The position numbers and the translations under genes are program-made. Of a stretch of DNA of 47,115 nucleotides, positions 26,772 through 35,926 are shown piece by piece. The notes beneath the pieces are model-generated. The model did no database searches. It saw only the letters and a list, made by a program, of their open reading frames with translations, and had not been told where the DNA came from. The DNA is from Deltaproteobacteria bacterium. GTDB taxonomy: Bacteria; Desulfobacterota; DSM-4660; Desulfatiglandales; Desulfatiglandaceae. Position 1 is the stretch's first letter, and each line of letters begins with the position of its first letter. Where the stretch lies: positions 1 to 47,115 of the forward strand of contig QMLZ01000004.1 in assembly GCA_003646995.1 (NCBI GenBank). Reading direction: 5' to 3'.

Positions 26772-28400
26772 CTAGAACAGGATTAAGGACGGATCATAGT
26801 CCTCAACTTTCTCATAACCAAGAAGATTAAGCAGGGTAGCAGCTACGTTGGAAAGCCCCCTTTTCTCCAACGCGGCCATTTCATACTCCCCGGAGTAACC
26901 TGAATCCACAATTACAAATGGCACGGGATTAAGGGTATGGGAAGTCTTGGGCTTACGGTTGCCCTCAGAATCAATGGTAAACATTTCGTCTGAATTGCCA
27001 TGGTCCGCTGTTACAACGGCTATACCCCCTAATTTCAATACTTCTTCAACAAGCACTCCCACGCATGAATCCACTGTTTCAACAGCAATGATTGCCGCCT
27101 CCATCACACCCGTGTGTCCTACCATATCGCCATTGGCGAAATTTAGCCTGCCAAAGCGATACCTTCCGCTCCTCAGCAATTCGATGGTCTTCTCTGTGAT
27201 CTCCTGCGCTTTCATTTTCGGGGCCTTATCGAATTGGATCTTGTCCGAGGGTATCTCAATATAGGTTTCAAGGCTCTCATCGATATAACCTGACCGGTTG
27301 CCATTCCAAAAGTAAGTCACGTGGCCAAATTTCTGCGTTTCTGATATGGCAAAGGAAGTCACGCCTTCGGCGCATAAGTATTCACTGATCGTACGATCAA
27401 TGGCCGGTGGCATCACCAAGAAATTAGGTGGTATGTGAAGGTCACCGTCGTATTCCATCATACCTGCATAAAGAACATCTGGTAACGGGCCCCTGTCAAA
27501 TTCGTGAAAATCCTTTTCTGTAAAGGCCCTTGAAATCTCGATCGCTCTATCTCCCCTGAAATTAAAGTTGATCACTGCATCTCCGTCCACAATGGGGCCG
27601 ACGGGCTCGCCGTTTTCGTCCACTACGACAAAGGAGTCCATATACTGATCCGTTATTTCGGGATCCTCCTTATAATACGTCTCAACCGCCTCTCTGGCCG
27701 AACGAAATTTCCGCCCCTTTCCCAGTACATGTGCTTCCCAGCCCCTTTTTACTATACGCCAGTCCGCCTCATACCGGTCCATTGTTACCTTCATGCGTCC
27801 TCCTCCAGAGGCAATCCGGTAATCCAGACCCTTTTCTGCCGACAGCTTTGCCAGCTTCTCCTCAGTGGGAATTATATAGTTAAGCGCGGAGCGTTCTCCC
27901 ACGTCCCGTCCGTCCAATAATGCGTGAACCCGTACCCGTTTGATCCCAAGCTCAGCGCACTTATCAATTAATTTGTAAAGATGATCAATGTGGGAGTGAA
28001 CATTGCCATCTGAAAGTAGTCCTATAAAATGGATCGCCCCCCCCTTCCGGCCTCTTTCAACAATCTGTTTCCACAATTGCGTCTCGAAGATTTTTCCTGT
28101 TTCTATAGCCTTATTGACCAATCGTGCTCCCTGGTCAAAAATACGGCCTGCACCAAGGGCATTGTGCCCCACCTCACTGTTGCCCATATCCTTATCAGTA
28201 GGTAGACCAACTGCCGTCCCGTGTGCCTGTAAGCTACAAAACAGCTTCGAAGCAAACAGCTTGTCTAACGTAGGAGTATTGGCCATGAAAACAGCATTCC
28301 TTTCATCCTGGGGACCCAAGCCTATTCCGTCCATTATAATCAGCAGCAACGGCCCTTCTCTTCCAGAAAATACTGGGTGCCTTTGAAGTTTCAGTTCCAT
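26772..28400 (-). CDS. gpmI: 2,3-bisphosphoglycerate-independent phosphoglycerate mutase
   Basis: Glycolytic/gluconeogenic enzyme interconverting 3- and 2-phosphoglycerate with two metal ions. At 542 residues it is in the upper range of the family. The metal-binding MDGIGLG has D24, the phosphoserine is S75 in MGNSEVGHNALGAGRI, and further metal ligands appear in DGRDVGERS, GHTGVMEAA and TADHGNSDEM. GAGGGAG lies before the ATG and a short dyad lies in the leader. The lipid-kinase gene follows within four bases. Confidence 0.95.
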   Translation of the reverse strand: MELKLQRHPVFSGREGPLLLIIMDGIGLGPQDERNAVFMANTPTLDKLFASKLFCSLQAHGTAVGLPTDKDMGNSEVGHNALGAGRIFDQGARLVNKAIETGKIFETQLWKQIVERGRKGGAIHFIGLLSDGNVHSHIDHLYKLIDKCAELGIKRVRVHALLDGRDVGERSALNYIIPTEEKLAKLSAEKGLDYRIASGGGRMKVTMDRYEADWRIVKRGWEAHVLGKGRKFRSAREAVETYYKEDPEITDQYMDSFVVVDENGEPVGPIVDGDAVINFNFRGDRAIEISRAFTEKDFHEFDRGPLPDVLYAGMMEYDGDLHIPPNFLVMPPAIDRTISEYLCAEGVTSFAISETQKFGHVTYFWNGNRSGYIDESLETYIEIPSDKIQFDKAPKMKAQEITEKTIELLRSGRYRFGRLNFANGDMVGHTGVMEAAIIAVETVDSCVGVLVEEVLKLGGIAVVTADHGNSDEMFTIDSEGNRKPKTSHTLNPVPFVIVDSGYSGEYEMAALEKRGLSNVAATLLNLLGYEKVEDYDPSLILF

Positions 28401-28413
28401 TTTTTCTCCCTCA

Positions 28414-28428
28414 AGGTGTTCAACACCT
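28414..28428. promoter_or_regulatory. 15-base dyad in the gpmI leader
   Basis: AGGTGTTCAACACCT has seven-base arms around a single C, better suited to a protein operator than to an RNA hairpin. It lies 14 bases upstream of the gpmI ATG. No regulator is assigned. Confidence 0.35.
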
Positions 28429-29110
28429 GCCTGCCTTGCTCATTTACGCCAACATACTACCAAGCTAACATACCGGCAAACCGGCCCTAACCGCAAGACT
28501 ATTCTGAGACATACTAAAATGATTTGACCCCCAGGATTTTTCTTTTTGGCCTTACTTTTTGGCGAAAATTTCCCGGCCCCAACGGCAGTGTACAAACCTC
28601 TTTGCAATCCAGCTTCTTGATTCCATCATCTAACGTGCTCACGGAACACTCGGATCGTTGCACTGCTTAACCTTAGACCTGGGACCCAACAGGAACACTA
28701 TCAAACAGCGGCAAAAAATCTTCTGCCTTTGAGAAAATACCATAATGTCTTCCTGTGTGGATAAACAAAGTTAGCACTTGTCAAACAAAAAGAAAAAACC
28801 GCATACATGACAAAAAAATACGCTACTACGCTAAAAGAACCCGCCAGACCTGTCAAGAAACTCCACACCATTGGTGTTTCAATACCGCTTCTGGATACAC
28901 ACCAGCAGACTGATTTTTGGACCTCAAGCTACGCAATGGCATTGAGAACAACGCAAATTTTGTGTATTGTGGCTGGAACAAAATTTCGGCCTTAAATTTC
29001 CTAATCTTTCTAAAGGCCGAGTAGCCGAAATTTCTTAACTTGGCTTCGGGACGCAACGGACAACGCCGGCTGAAGCCAGATCACAACATCAAGGGATAAA
29101 AGGATGGTAC
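28429..29110. other. Gene-free gap of about 680 bases
   Basis: No open frame here has family features, and I see no tRNA or other known RNA. The right-hand 150 bases contain two inverted repeats (28981-29033 and 29041-29078). Base composition is more A/T-rich and irregular than in the flanking genes. Confidence 0.5.
28981..29033. repeat. Nested inverted repeat, possible dispersed element
   Basis: Outer arms AAATTTCGGC (28981-28990) and GCCGAAATTT (29024-29033) are perfectly complementary; an alternative inner pair is CGGCCTT (28987-28993) with AAGGCCG (29013-29019). A further pair TGGCTTC (29041-29047) / GAAGCCA (29072-29078) follows. There is no T run, so an intrinsic terminator is unlikely. 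It may be a REP- or MITE-like sequence; no second copy is seen in this window. Confidence 0.45.
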
Positions 29111-29125
29111 AGGAGGACCTTGGCT

Positions 29126-30832
29126 ATGCCTCAACATGTTGTCATCATTGGAGCGGTTGCCCTCGGACCAAAGGCTGCCTGCCGGTTCAAGAGGCTGGAA
29201 CCTGAATCCAGGGTTACAATGATAGACCAAACAAACCTTATTTCCTACGGTGGCTGCGGTATACCCTACTTTGTGTCAGGGGATATCAGTTCACCCGACG
29301 AGCTTCAGTCCACAAGCTTTCACATGCTTAGAGACAAGAAATTTTTTAAGGATGCAAAAGACATAGATGTCATCACCAAAACCAAAGTTACAAGAATTCA
29401 CAAAGACAGAAAGCTCGTTGTACTTGAAGATATTGACACAGGGGCACTGGAAGAGATTTCTTACGACCAACTAGTCCTCGCCACAGGAAGCAACCCCAGG
29501 ATACCCTCTATTGACGGCATCCAATTGAAAGGTGTCTACACAGTCTCAAACTTGGAAGACGCAATAGCCATAAGAAACGAAATTGCCGAGGGCAATGTTG
29601 AAAACGCAGTGATCATAGGCGCTGGAGCCATTGGCCTGGAGATGGCTGAGGCCATGACAGACCTATGGGGAATTGAAACCACAATAGTTGAAGCGGCTGA
29701 TCAGCTCCTGCCAGGCCTGATCAGCAAGAACATGGCAATCATGGCCCAGCGTCATATGGAGGAAAATGACATAACATTTCACTTCTCACAAAAAGTCCTG
29801 AAACTCCAAGGGCAAAAAAGGGTGGAAAAGGTCATTACCAATGACTTGACCCTAAAGGCGGATTTGGTTGTGATCGCAACCGGTGTGATACCCAACGATA
29901 AGCTGGCAAGGGAGGCGGGTCTTGAAGTGGCTCCAAGGGGCGGTATAGTGGTGGATGAGTATTTAAGAACCTCTGACCAGTACATTTATGCTGGCGGCGA
30001 CTGTGCTCTCATTAAAAACCTTGTCACGGGAAAACCTGATTATTTCCCATCTGGATCCCTTGCAAATCGCCAGGGCCGGGTTATCGGCACTAATCTGGCC
30101 GGGGGCAAAGCCAAGTTTGAAGGAGCGGTGGGCACTTTTATTATCAAACTGTTTGACATATCAGTTGGAAGCGTAGGGTTGTCTCTAGCCAGAGCCAGGC
30201 AAGAGGGATTCAATGCCGTAAACACCCTGGTGGTCCAGTTTGACAGGGCTCATTTTTATCCGGAAAAGGACCTCATGTACTTGGAACTTACAGTTGAAAA
30301 GCATACAGGAAGGGTCCTGGGCATTCAGGGGCTTGGGAACAAGGGTGATGGAATGTTTGCAAGGCTCAGTGCTGTGGCCCCGATTCTCAGGTTTTCCCCT
30401 ACTGTCGAAGATATAGGCAACCTCGAGCTTCCTTACTCCCCTCCGTTTTCAGCTGCTATGGACATACTGAATGCCTTGGGTAACACTGCCCAAAACCTCC
30501 TGGAAGGAAAAAACAGGGTGGTAGATCCTGACGAATTTGTCCAGTGGTGGAATGAGCGGGATAAGGGTGAAACCTTCTTCCTGGATTGCCGCGGATGGGG
30601 TAATGCACAGAGCTTTGTGGAGAAGTACCCAGAGCACTGGAAAAGCATCCCTCAAGATGAGCTCCGCGCACGCCTCCACGAGGTTCCTCGTGATAAGCGG
30701 ATTGCCCTCATTTGCAACACTGGTGTTCGCTCCTATGAGGCCCAGATTACCTTGGACCAGTTTGGAATTCGCAACACGTTCAACCTCCAAGGAGGAATGG
30801 CGGCTGTAAAAAAACTGGGCGAGGAGATTTAG
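29126..30832 (+). CDS. CoA-disulfide / persulfide reductase with C-terminal rhodanese domain
   Basis: Pyridine-nucleotide-disulfide oxidoreductase fused to a rhodanese domain, 568 residues, the architecture of CoADR-Rhd and NADH-dependent persulfide reductase. The FAD motif is HVVIIGAVALGPKAA near the N-terminus, the redox cysteine is in SYGGCGIPYF, the NAD(P)H motif is VIIGAGAIGLEMAEAM, and YAGGDCA closes the FAD site. The rhodanese part (about 470-565) has the active loop CNTGVRS. It probably reduces CoA disulfide, persulfides or sulfane sulfur. ATG 29126 has AGGAGG nine bases upstream; an upstream TTG (29120) is too close to that site. Next gene on the strand: an acyl-CoA ligase, 186 bases away. 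Confidence 0.9.
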   Translation: MPQHVVIIGAVALGPKAACRFKRLEPESRVTMIDQTNLISYGGCGIPYFVSGDISSPDELQSTSFHMLRDKKFFKDAKDIDVITKTKVTRIHKDRKLVVLEDIDTGALEEISYDQLVLATGSNPRIPSIDGIQLKGVYTVSNLEDAIAIRNEIAEGNVENAVIIGAGAIGLEMAEAMTDLWGIETTIVEAADQLLPGLISKNMAIMAQRHMEENDITFHFSQKVLKLQGQKRVEKVITNDLTLKADLVVIATGVIPNDKLAREAGLEVAPRGGIVVDEYLRTSDQYIYAGGDCALIKNLVTGKPDYFPSGSLANRQGRVIGTNLAGGKAKFEGAVGTFIIKLFDISVGSVGLSLARARQEGFNAVNTLVVQFDRAHFYPEKDLMYLELTVEKHTGRVLGIQGLGNKGDGMFARLSAVAPILRFSPTVEDIGNLELPYSPPFSAAMDILNALGNTAQNLLEGKNRVVDPDEFVQWWNERDKGETFFLDCRGWGNAQSFVEKYPEHWKSIPQDELRARLHEVPRDKRIALICNTGVRSYEAQITLDQFGIRNTFNLQGGMAAVKKLGEEI

Positions 30833-31018
30833 TCTCCTCCAAAAGACCCAAGCCGCCAGTACCGAAGCAGCGCCTCGCTGGTCTTCCGACGTTCGGCCGC
30901 AGGCCTTGTTGCTTCCATAAAACCCGCGTTTGCCATCCCTGTCTTCAGTTGCTCCTTTACATTCCCGGCCCTTTTATGCTATTTGCCACTCAGCTCCATA
31001 TAATGCGAGGCAGGCGCC

Positions 31019-32584
31019 ATGCACATACCCTTCATACTCGAAAAGGTCCTTTCCCTTTATGAGAACAAGGAAGCGGTAATCTCCGGGGAAAGACGCTTCA
31101 CTTACGGAGAATTTGCAACCCGGGTGTACAGGCTCTCAAATTTATTCCGTAATATGGGACTTCGCAAAGGCAGCTGTATCGCGATCCTGCACCACAATAG
31201 CCACGAATTCCTTGAGGCCTATTTTGCAGCAGCACAGATTGGTGCTGTTTTGAATCCGATCAACTTTAGGTTATCTCCGCCTGAAATCTCCTTTATCCTT
31301 AAGGACTCGGAAGCCTCTGCCCTGATAGCTGCGTCCAGGTTCTCCTCCACTGTATCATCATTGTCTGAGTACAATATTGACCTAAAGTCTATATTGTTTA
31401 CCGGCCAACCTCAGCAAGATGCTATTCTACCCCCAGGCACCCTTGACTACGAGCAGGCAATTGAGCAGGAAAGCGGAAATCCTTCCCCTGTGGCAGACAT
31501 CAAAGATGACGACCTGGCCCACCTCTATTACACAAGCGGTACCACCGGCAAACCAAAAGGGGTAATGCTCACACACAAGAATGTCTGTGTCCATGCCCTT
31601 GCTGCCATAGCTGAACTCAGCCTCAGGGACGCGGACGTGTGGATACATGTAGCCCCCCTGTTCCATCTTGCAGATGCTTGGGCCACCTTTGCCATTACTT
31701 GGGTGGGAGGAAAGCACGTAACAGTTCCGGAATTCAACCCAGAGTTGGTTTTGAAAACCATGCAGAGCCAACGAGTAACCATAACGAATATGATTCCCAC
31801 CATGCTAAATATCCTCGTAAACACTCCCGGTATCGAGACCTATGACTTCTCTTCACTCAGGGTCATGCTCAGCGGAGGGGCACCCATAGCCCCGGACGTA
31901 GTCAAACGGATAATGGAAACCTTCAAGTGTGATTATGTTCAGACCTATGGTATGACGGAAACGAGCCCCTATTTGACCCTATCAATCCTTAAGGAAAATC
32001 TTCTTGCCTTGCCTGATGAAGAAAAATTCAAATACAAGGCCAAAACAGGACGTCCTTTCCTAGGCGTTCTACTAAAGGTGGTGAGAGAAGATGGGCGAGA
32101 GGTCACCCCCGACGGGCAGGAGGTTGGCGAGATCATTGTAAAAGGTGATATTGTAACCCCTGGCTACTGGCATAACCCCCAGGAGACGGCCAAAGCCATC
32201 AAGGATGGCTGGTTGTATACTGGAGACATGGCCGTTATAGACAAAGAAGGCTACGTGAATATCGTGGACCGGAAAAAAGATATGATAATAACGGGGGGTG
32301 AAAACGTTTATTCAGTAGAAGTAGAAAATGTGCTTTATAAGCACCCCGCAGTACTTGAGGCCGCAGTCATCGGGGTGCCCCATCCCAAGTGGGGAGAAGC
32401 GGTAAAGGCCATAGTTGTCCTCAAAGAGGGACATCAGGCCACAGAACAAGAGTTAATCTCCTTTTGCAAGGAAAGAATGGCCCATTACAAGGCACCTAAA
32501 TCCGTGGACTTTGTCCAGCAATTGCCCAAGACGGGGTCGGGAAAGATTTACAAGAAGGGACTAAAGGACCGCTATTGGGCTTGA
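31019..32584 (+). CDS. Acyl-CoA synthetase (AMP-forming), fatty-acid type
   Basis: Adenylate-forming CoA ligase of 521 residues. P-loop YYTSGTTGKPKGVMLTH (about residues 168-184), YGMTETSP, GWLYTGDMAVIDKEGY, the hinge VDRKKDMIITGGENVYS and the catalytic-lysine ending LPKTGSGKIYKK are intact. It resembles medium/long-chain fatty-acid or aromatic-acid CoA ligases. The gene lies directly before a complete Liv-type transporter, suggesting import followed by activation of the same acid. Its stop is 89 bases before the binding-protein ATG. Confidence 0.92.
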   Translation: MHIPFILEKVLSLYENKEAVISGERRFTYGEFATRVYRLSNLFRNMGLRKGSCIAILHHNSHEFLEAYFAAAQIGAVLNPINFRLSPPEISFILKDSEASALIAASRFSSTVSSLSEYNIDLKSILFTGQPQQDAILPPGTLDYEQAIEQESGNPSPVADIKDDDLAHLYYTSGTTGKPKGVMLTHKNVCVHALAAIAELSLRDADVWIHVAPLFHLADAWATFAITWVGGKHVTVPEFNPELVLKTMQSQRVTITNMIPTMLNILVNTPGIETYDFSSLRVMLSGGAPIAPDVVKRIMETFKCDYVQTYGMTETSPYLTLSILKENLLALPDEEKFKYKAKTGRPFLGVLLKVVREDGREVTPDGQEVGEIIVKGDIVTPGYWHNPQETAKAIKDGWLYTGDMAVIDKEGYVNIVDRKKDMIITGGENVYSVEVENVLYKHPAVLEAAVIGVPHPKWGEAVKAIVVLKEGHQATEQELISFCKERMAHYKAPKSVDFVQQLPKTGSGKIYKKGLKDRYWA

Positions 32585-32673
32585 CAAAGGTGAACCACCG
32601 TTATATCCAAGCAGACGGCTTTGGCTCATTCGTATTTTCACAACAAAATCCAAATCCTATGAGGAGGTGCGAT

Positions 32674-33963
32674 ATGAAGGGTAAGCTACTGAAAACCGTT
32701 CTCACGGTGGCTGTGGTTTTTGTCGTGGCTCTCACGTTATCAACAGCCACAGAGGCCAAATTGCCCAAGAAGGTAATTATCGGCGGCACTATCAGCCTGT
32801 CCGGTAAGTTTGCCAAGGAAGGCCAGCAAAGTGTTTGGGGAGTAAAGGCGGTAGAAAAGTGGGTTAACACCGTGCACGGGGGTGTAAAAATAAATGGCAA
32901 GAGCATCCCTGTTATGTATAAATACTACGATGACGAATCCAAGAAAGAAACCGTTACCAGCCTCTGCGAAAGGCTCATTACCTCTGATAGGGTAAAATTT
33001 ATCCTTGCCCCCTATAGCTCGGGCCTCACCTTGGCGGGTGCGCCAGTTGTGGACAAGCACGGTGTGCTTTACATGTCCCACGGTGGAGCCAGTGACAGGA
33101 TTTTTGACCAAGGTTACAGCTACGTTGTGCAGACCCTCTCCCCTGCCAGCAAATATCAGACCGCGCCCTTGGACATGATTCACAAGCTCGACCCTTCCGC
33201 CAAGAAGATAGCGTTTCTCTTTGAGGACGGCGAGTTCTCCAGGGCAGTGGCTAGAGGCGCAGCAGCCCACGCCAAAAAGCTGGGATTTGAAGTCGTATTT
33301 AACCGGACTTATCCCAAGGCTGCCAAGGATTTAACGCCGGTGTTAACCGAGTTGAAGGCCGCCCGCGCGGATGTCCTCATAGGTGGCGGACACTTCGCAG
33401 ACGGCCAGCTTTTGGCTAAGCAGCTTGGTGACATGGCAATTGATTTCAAGGCTGTTTCCATTCTCGTAGCCCCCACCCTCCCTGGATTCTACAAGGCCCT
33501 TGGGACAATGGCAGAGAGCTTCATGGCTCCAGGTCAATGGGGCATAGGAGCCAAATATAGCCCACAAAGTGCAAAATCGCTGGGCCTGCCTTACTTTGGG
33601 CCCACCCAGCAGGTGTTTATGGATTATTTTCTGAAGGAATCCAACGGTGTCAATCCTGACTATCACGGCGCAGAGGCTGCAGCCGCTTTCCTGGCATACG
33701 TATACGCTATCGAAAAGGCAAACAGCCTCAACCCCGACGATGTCCGCGATACCATGAACAAGCTCCATTTCATGACCTTCTTCGGGGAATGGCAGATTGA
33801 TCCTGAGACGGGCAAGCAGGTCGCCCATGACATGGTCGTGTTGCAATGGCAAGGGAAGAAACTGCAGATTATATGGCCGCCGGCCGCACAAACCAGTAAA
33901 CCTTTCTACCCTATGCTGACCACTAAACAAAGGGCTGCAGGCAAGCTGGCCATTCCCAAGTAA
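32674..33963 (+). CDS. Liv-type ABC transporter substrate-binding protein (second system)
   Basis: Periplasmic solute-binding protein of 429 residues. Signal peptide about residues 1-27 (KLLKTVLTVAVVFVVALT, ending near TEA). The mature start KVIIGGTISLSGKFAKEGQ is typical of Liv/amide-binding relatives. I use ATG 32674, which has GAGGAGGTG five bases upstream, rather than the TTG inside the ligase gene (32575). It is longer than the protein at 13389 and not closely similar, so the two systems probably take different solutes. A strong hairpin follows the stop, as often seen after abundant binding proteins. Confidence 0.92.
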   Translation: MKGKLLKTVLTVAVVFVVALTLSTATEAKLPKKVIIGGTISLSGKFAKEGQQSVWGVKAVEKWVNTVHGGVKINGKSIPVMYKYYDDESKKETVTSLCERLITSDRVKFILAPYSSGLTLAGAPVVDKHGVLYMSHGGASDRIFDQGYSYVVQTLSPASKYQTAPLDMIHKLDPSAKKIAFLFEDGEFSRAVARGAAAHAKKLGFEVVFNRTYPKAAKDLTPVLTELKAARADVLIGGGHFADGQLLAKQLGDMAIDFKAVSILVAPTLPGFYKALGTMAESFMAPGQWGIGAKYSPQSAKSLGLPYFGPTQQVFMDYFLKESNGVNPDYHGAEAAAAFLAYVYAIEKANSLNPDDVRDTMNKLHFMTFFGEWQIDPETGKQVAHDMVVLQWQGKKLQIIWPPAAQTSKPFYPMLTTKQRAAGKLAIPK

Positions 33964-33975
33964 GAACCTTGGCCA

Positions 33976-33999
33976 CCCGTCCCCCTTTAGGGGGACGGG
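33976..33999 (+). promoter_or_regulatory. Intercistronic stem-loop after binding-protein gene
   Basis: CCCGTCCCCC (33976-33985) and GGGGGACGGG (33990-33999) form a perfect ten-base-pair GC-rich stem with a TTTA loop, 13 bases after the stop codon. No T run follows, so it is more likely an mRNA-stabilising hairpin or a partial attenuator than a full terminator; it would let the binding protein be made in excess of the permeases. Confidence 0.75.
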
Positions 34000-34037
34000 C
34001 AACCCATTATTCATCCTTCTGGCATTGGAGTGGCAAC

Positions 34038-34928
34038 ATGCAATTTCTCGGCATGCTATCAGGTAACCTTCTCAATGGAATAATCCTGGGGGCCGTGTAT
34101 GGCCTCATGACCATGGGGTTGAGCCTGATCTTTGGCGTACTTAAGGTGGTGAACGTAGGCCATGGCGCATTCATCATGGTGGGTGCGTATGTGGCCTACT
34201 GGATGTTTACCCTTTTTGGCCTTGCCCCCATTCTCTCCGTGCCCATCGGGCTCATCCTGGGAATGGCTCTGGGATTCTTGTTTTTCTACCTGGTTATGAA
34301 AAGGCTTCTTGACGCCCCTGAGTTAAGTACATTGCTTGCAACCTTTGCTATAGGCATTTTTCTTGAAGAAATCGCAAAGGTGATCTGGGGACCTGACTTC
34401 AGGGGTTATAGTTGGAACGTGGGAAGCCTGCACCTGCCTATAGCAACTATCCCAATGGCAAAGATATATGCCCTTATGTCCAGTATTGCCATAGCCATAG
34501 GCCTCTACCTATGGTTCAAGAAAACACGGGCAGGAACAGCTCTGAGGTGCCTCGTTGAGGATAAAGAGGGAGCAAGGGTCTGTGGAATCAACGTTACCGG
34601 GTTCTATGCCCTGAGTTTTGCTCTAGGCCTTGGATTCACAGTACTCAGCGGGGTGCTACTGACCCTTTTCATACCCGTGGGCATCAGCCCGTACATGGGG
34701 GGTATTTATACCCTTAAGGCCTTCGTCATCGCGGTACTGGGCGGCCTTGCCTCCCCATGGGGCGCCTTCTTCGGAGGGTTTATCTTCGGCCTCGTTGAGA
34801 ACGGCTCGTATTCCTTGCTGGGTCTTATACCCAATGTAGAGCCATTCAGCCTTACGCAATTTGTTGCCTTTATGGTTCTGTTAGTCATTCTGTTGCTGAA
34901 ACCAGAGGGACTTTTGGGGGAAAAATGA
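34038..34928 (+). CDS. livH: Liv-type ABC transporter permease LivH (second system)
   Basis: Inner-membrane permease of 296 residues from ATG 34038 (GGAG seven bases upstream); an in-frame TTG at 33969 lies inside the hairpin region and is rejected. Signatures: NGIILGAVYGLMTMGLSLIFGV, VVNVGHGAFIMVGAYV, EDKEGARVCGIN and LKAFVIAVLGGLASPWGAF. Full length and uninterrupted, unlike its counterpart at 12424. Its stop overlaps the livM ATG by four bases. Confidence 0.93.
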   Translation: MQFLGMLSGNLLNGIILGAVYGLMTMGLSLIFGVLKVVNVGHGAFIMVGAYVAYWMFTLFGLAPILSVPIGLILGMALGFLFFYLVMKRLLDAPELSTLLATFAIGIFLEEIAKVIWGPDFRGYSWNVGSLHLPIATIPMAKIYALMSSIAIAIGLYLWFKKTRAGTALRCLVEDKEGARVCGINVTGFYALSFALGLGFTVLSGVLLTLFIPVGISPYMGGIYTLKAFVIAVLGGLASPWGAFFGGFIFGLVENGSYSLLGLIPNVEPFSLTQFVAFMVLLVILLLKPEGLLGEK

Positions 34929-35917
34929 TTTTGCGAAAATACTCTTCCTTTATAATAACCCTGGCTATATTCGCGGTCTTGCTTCTAATAGGACTCTTGA
35001 GGCCAACCATGTGGCAGCCAGTAGCCCTCATAATGTTTTACATAGCCATGGGCCAGGCCTTCAATATCTTCCTTGGAATGACAGGGTATGTGAACTTTGG
35101 TTATGTTGCATTTCTTGCTATTGGGTCCTATGGAATGGCTCTGGGAATATCCAGGTTCTATCACACCGGGATAGGTTTATGGTTAATCCCTTTGGGATTC
35201 ACGTTAGCAGCACTCATGGCGGGATTGCTTTCCGTACTGGTGGGTGGAATTGCCTTGCGGTTGAGGGGAGCATATTTTGCCATAGCTACCATCGGAGTAA
35301 ACGAGGGACTCAAATATTTGATCGAAGGTGCAAAGTTTTGGGGTGGCTCAGAGGGGATTATCATTTCCAAGCCTATGAGGGTCACCTTTGGAAGGCACTT
35401 GGCAAATTCGCTATCAACATTTTGGGCAGACATATTTCTGTTTGCCATCGCAGTGCTCGCGGCTTACCTGACCTTTAGGTTTATGCACTCAAGGGTAGGT
35501 TATGCGCTTACTGCTGTAAGGGAGGATGAAGACGCCGCCAAGGTAATGGGGGTTAATGCCACCAAGTACAAGCTCATCGCCTTTATCGTGAGTTCTTGTG
35601 TGGCCGGCCTAATTGGTGCCACGACTTGGTGCTTGAAAAGCACCTATGTTTTCCCCGAGGACGTGTTTGAAGTCAGCTATACAGTTGAAGCCATTGTCAT
35701 TGTCATGTTGGGTGGTTCTGGAACGCTTTTGGGGCCCATAATAGGGGGGCTGATTTACGGCATATGTAAGTACTGGCTTGCTGTTCTTCTGCCTGGGCTG
35801 CAACTCCTCATCCTCGCCCCCTTGATCATTGTGATTATAGTAGCCTTTCCGGGAGGGATTGTAGGAGTCATAAGAGAAAAAACCAGGGGGACCGCCTTTG
35901 ACCAAGTTATAGTTTAG
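34925..35917 (+). CDS. livM: Liv-type ABC transporter permease LivM (second system)
   Basis: Inner-membrane permease of 330 residues with about ten hydrophobic segments. Signatures: GMTGYVNFGYVAFLAIGSYG, LRGAYFAIATIGVNEG, AVREDEDAAKVMGV and VIVMLGGSGTLLGPIIGG. Begins in an ATGA overlap with livH, so both permease subunits are made together. Ends nine bases before livG. Confidence 0.93.
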   Translation: MILRKYSSFIITLAIFAVLLLIGLLRPTMWQPVALIMFYIAMGQAFNIFLGMTGYVNFGYVAFLAIGSYGMALGISRFYHTGIGLWLIPLGFTLAALMAGLLSVLVGGIALRLRGAYFAIATIGVNEGLKYLIEGAKFWGGSEGIIISKPMRVTFGRHLANSLSTFWADIFLFAIAVLAAYLTFRFMHSRVGYALTAVREDEDAAKVMGVNATKYKLIAFIVSSCVAGLIGATTWCLKSTYVFPEDVFEVSYTVEAIVIVMLGGSGTLLGPIIGGLIYGICKYWLAVLLPGLQLLILAPLIIVIIVAFPGGIVGVIREKTRGTAFDQVIV

Positions 35918-35926
35918 GAGAGTGTC

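Noticed and set aside
28853..29056. 67-codon open frame on the minus strand in the 28.4-29.1 kb gap
   Set aside because: It is made largely of the inverted-repeat element; low-complexity basic translation, no domain, no ribosome-binding site.
29126..29180. Altered FAD-binding glycine pattern in the CoA-disulfide reductase (GAVALGPK)
   Set aside because: Key glycine positions still fit the looser pattern of this subfamily, and all other redox motifs are intact.
30999..31004. Perfect TATAAT before the acyl-CoA ligase gene
   Set aside because: No -35 match at a proper distance and only 14 bases before the ATG, which would leave almost no leader; probably chance.
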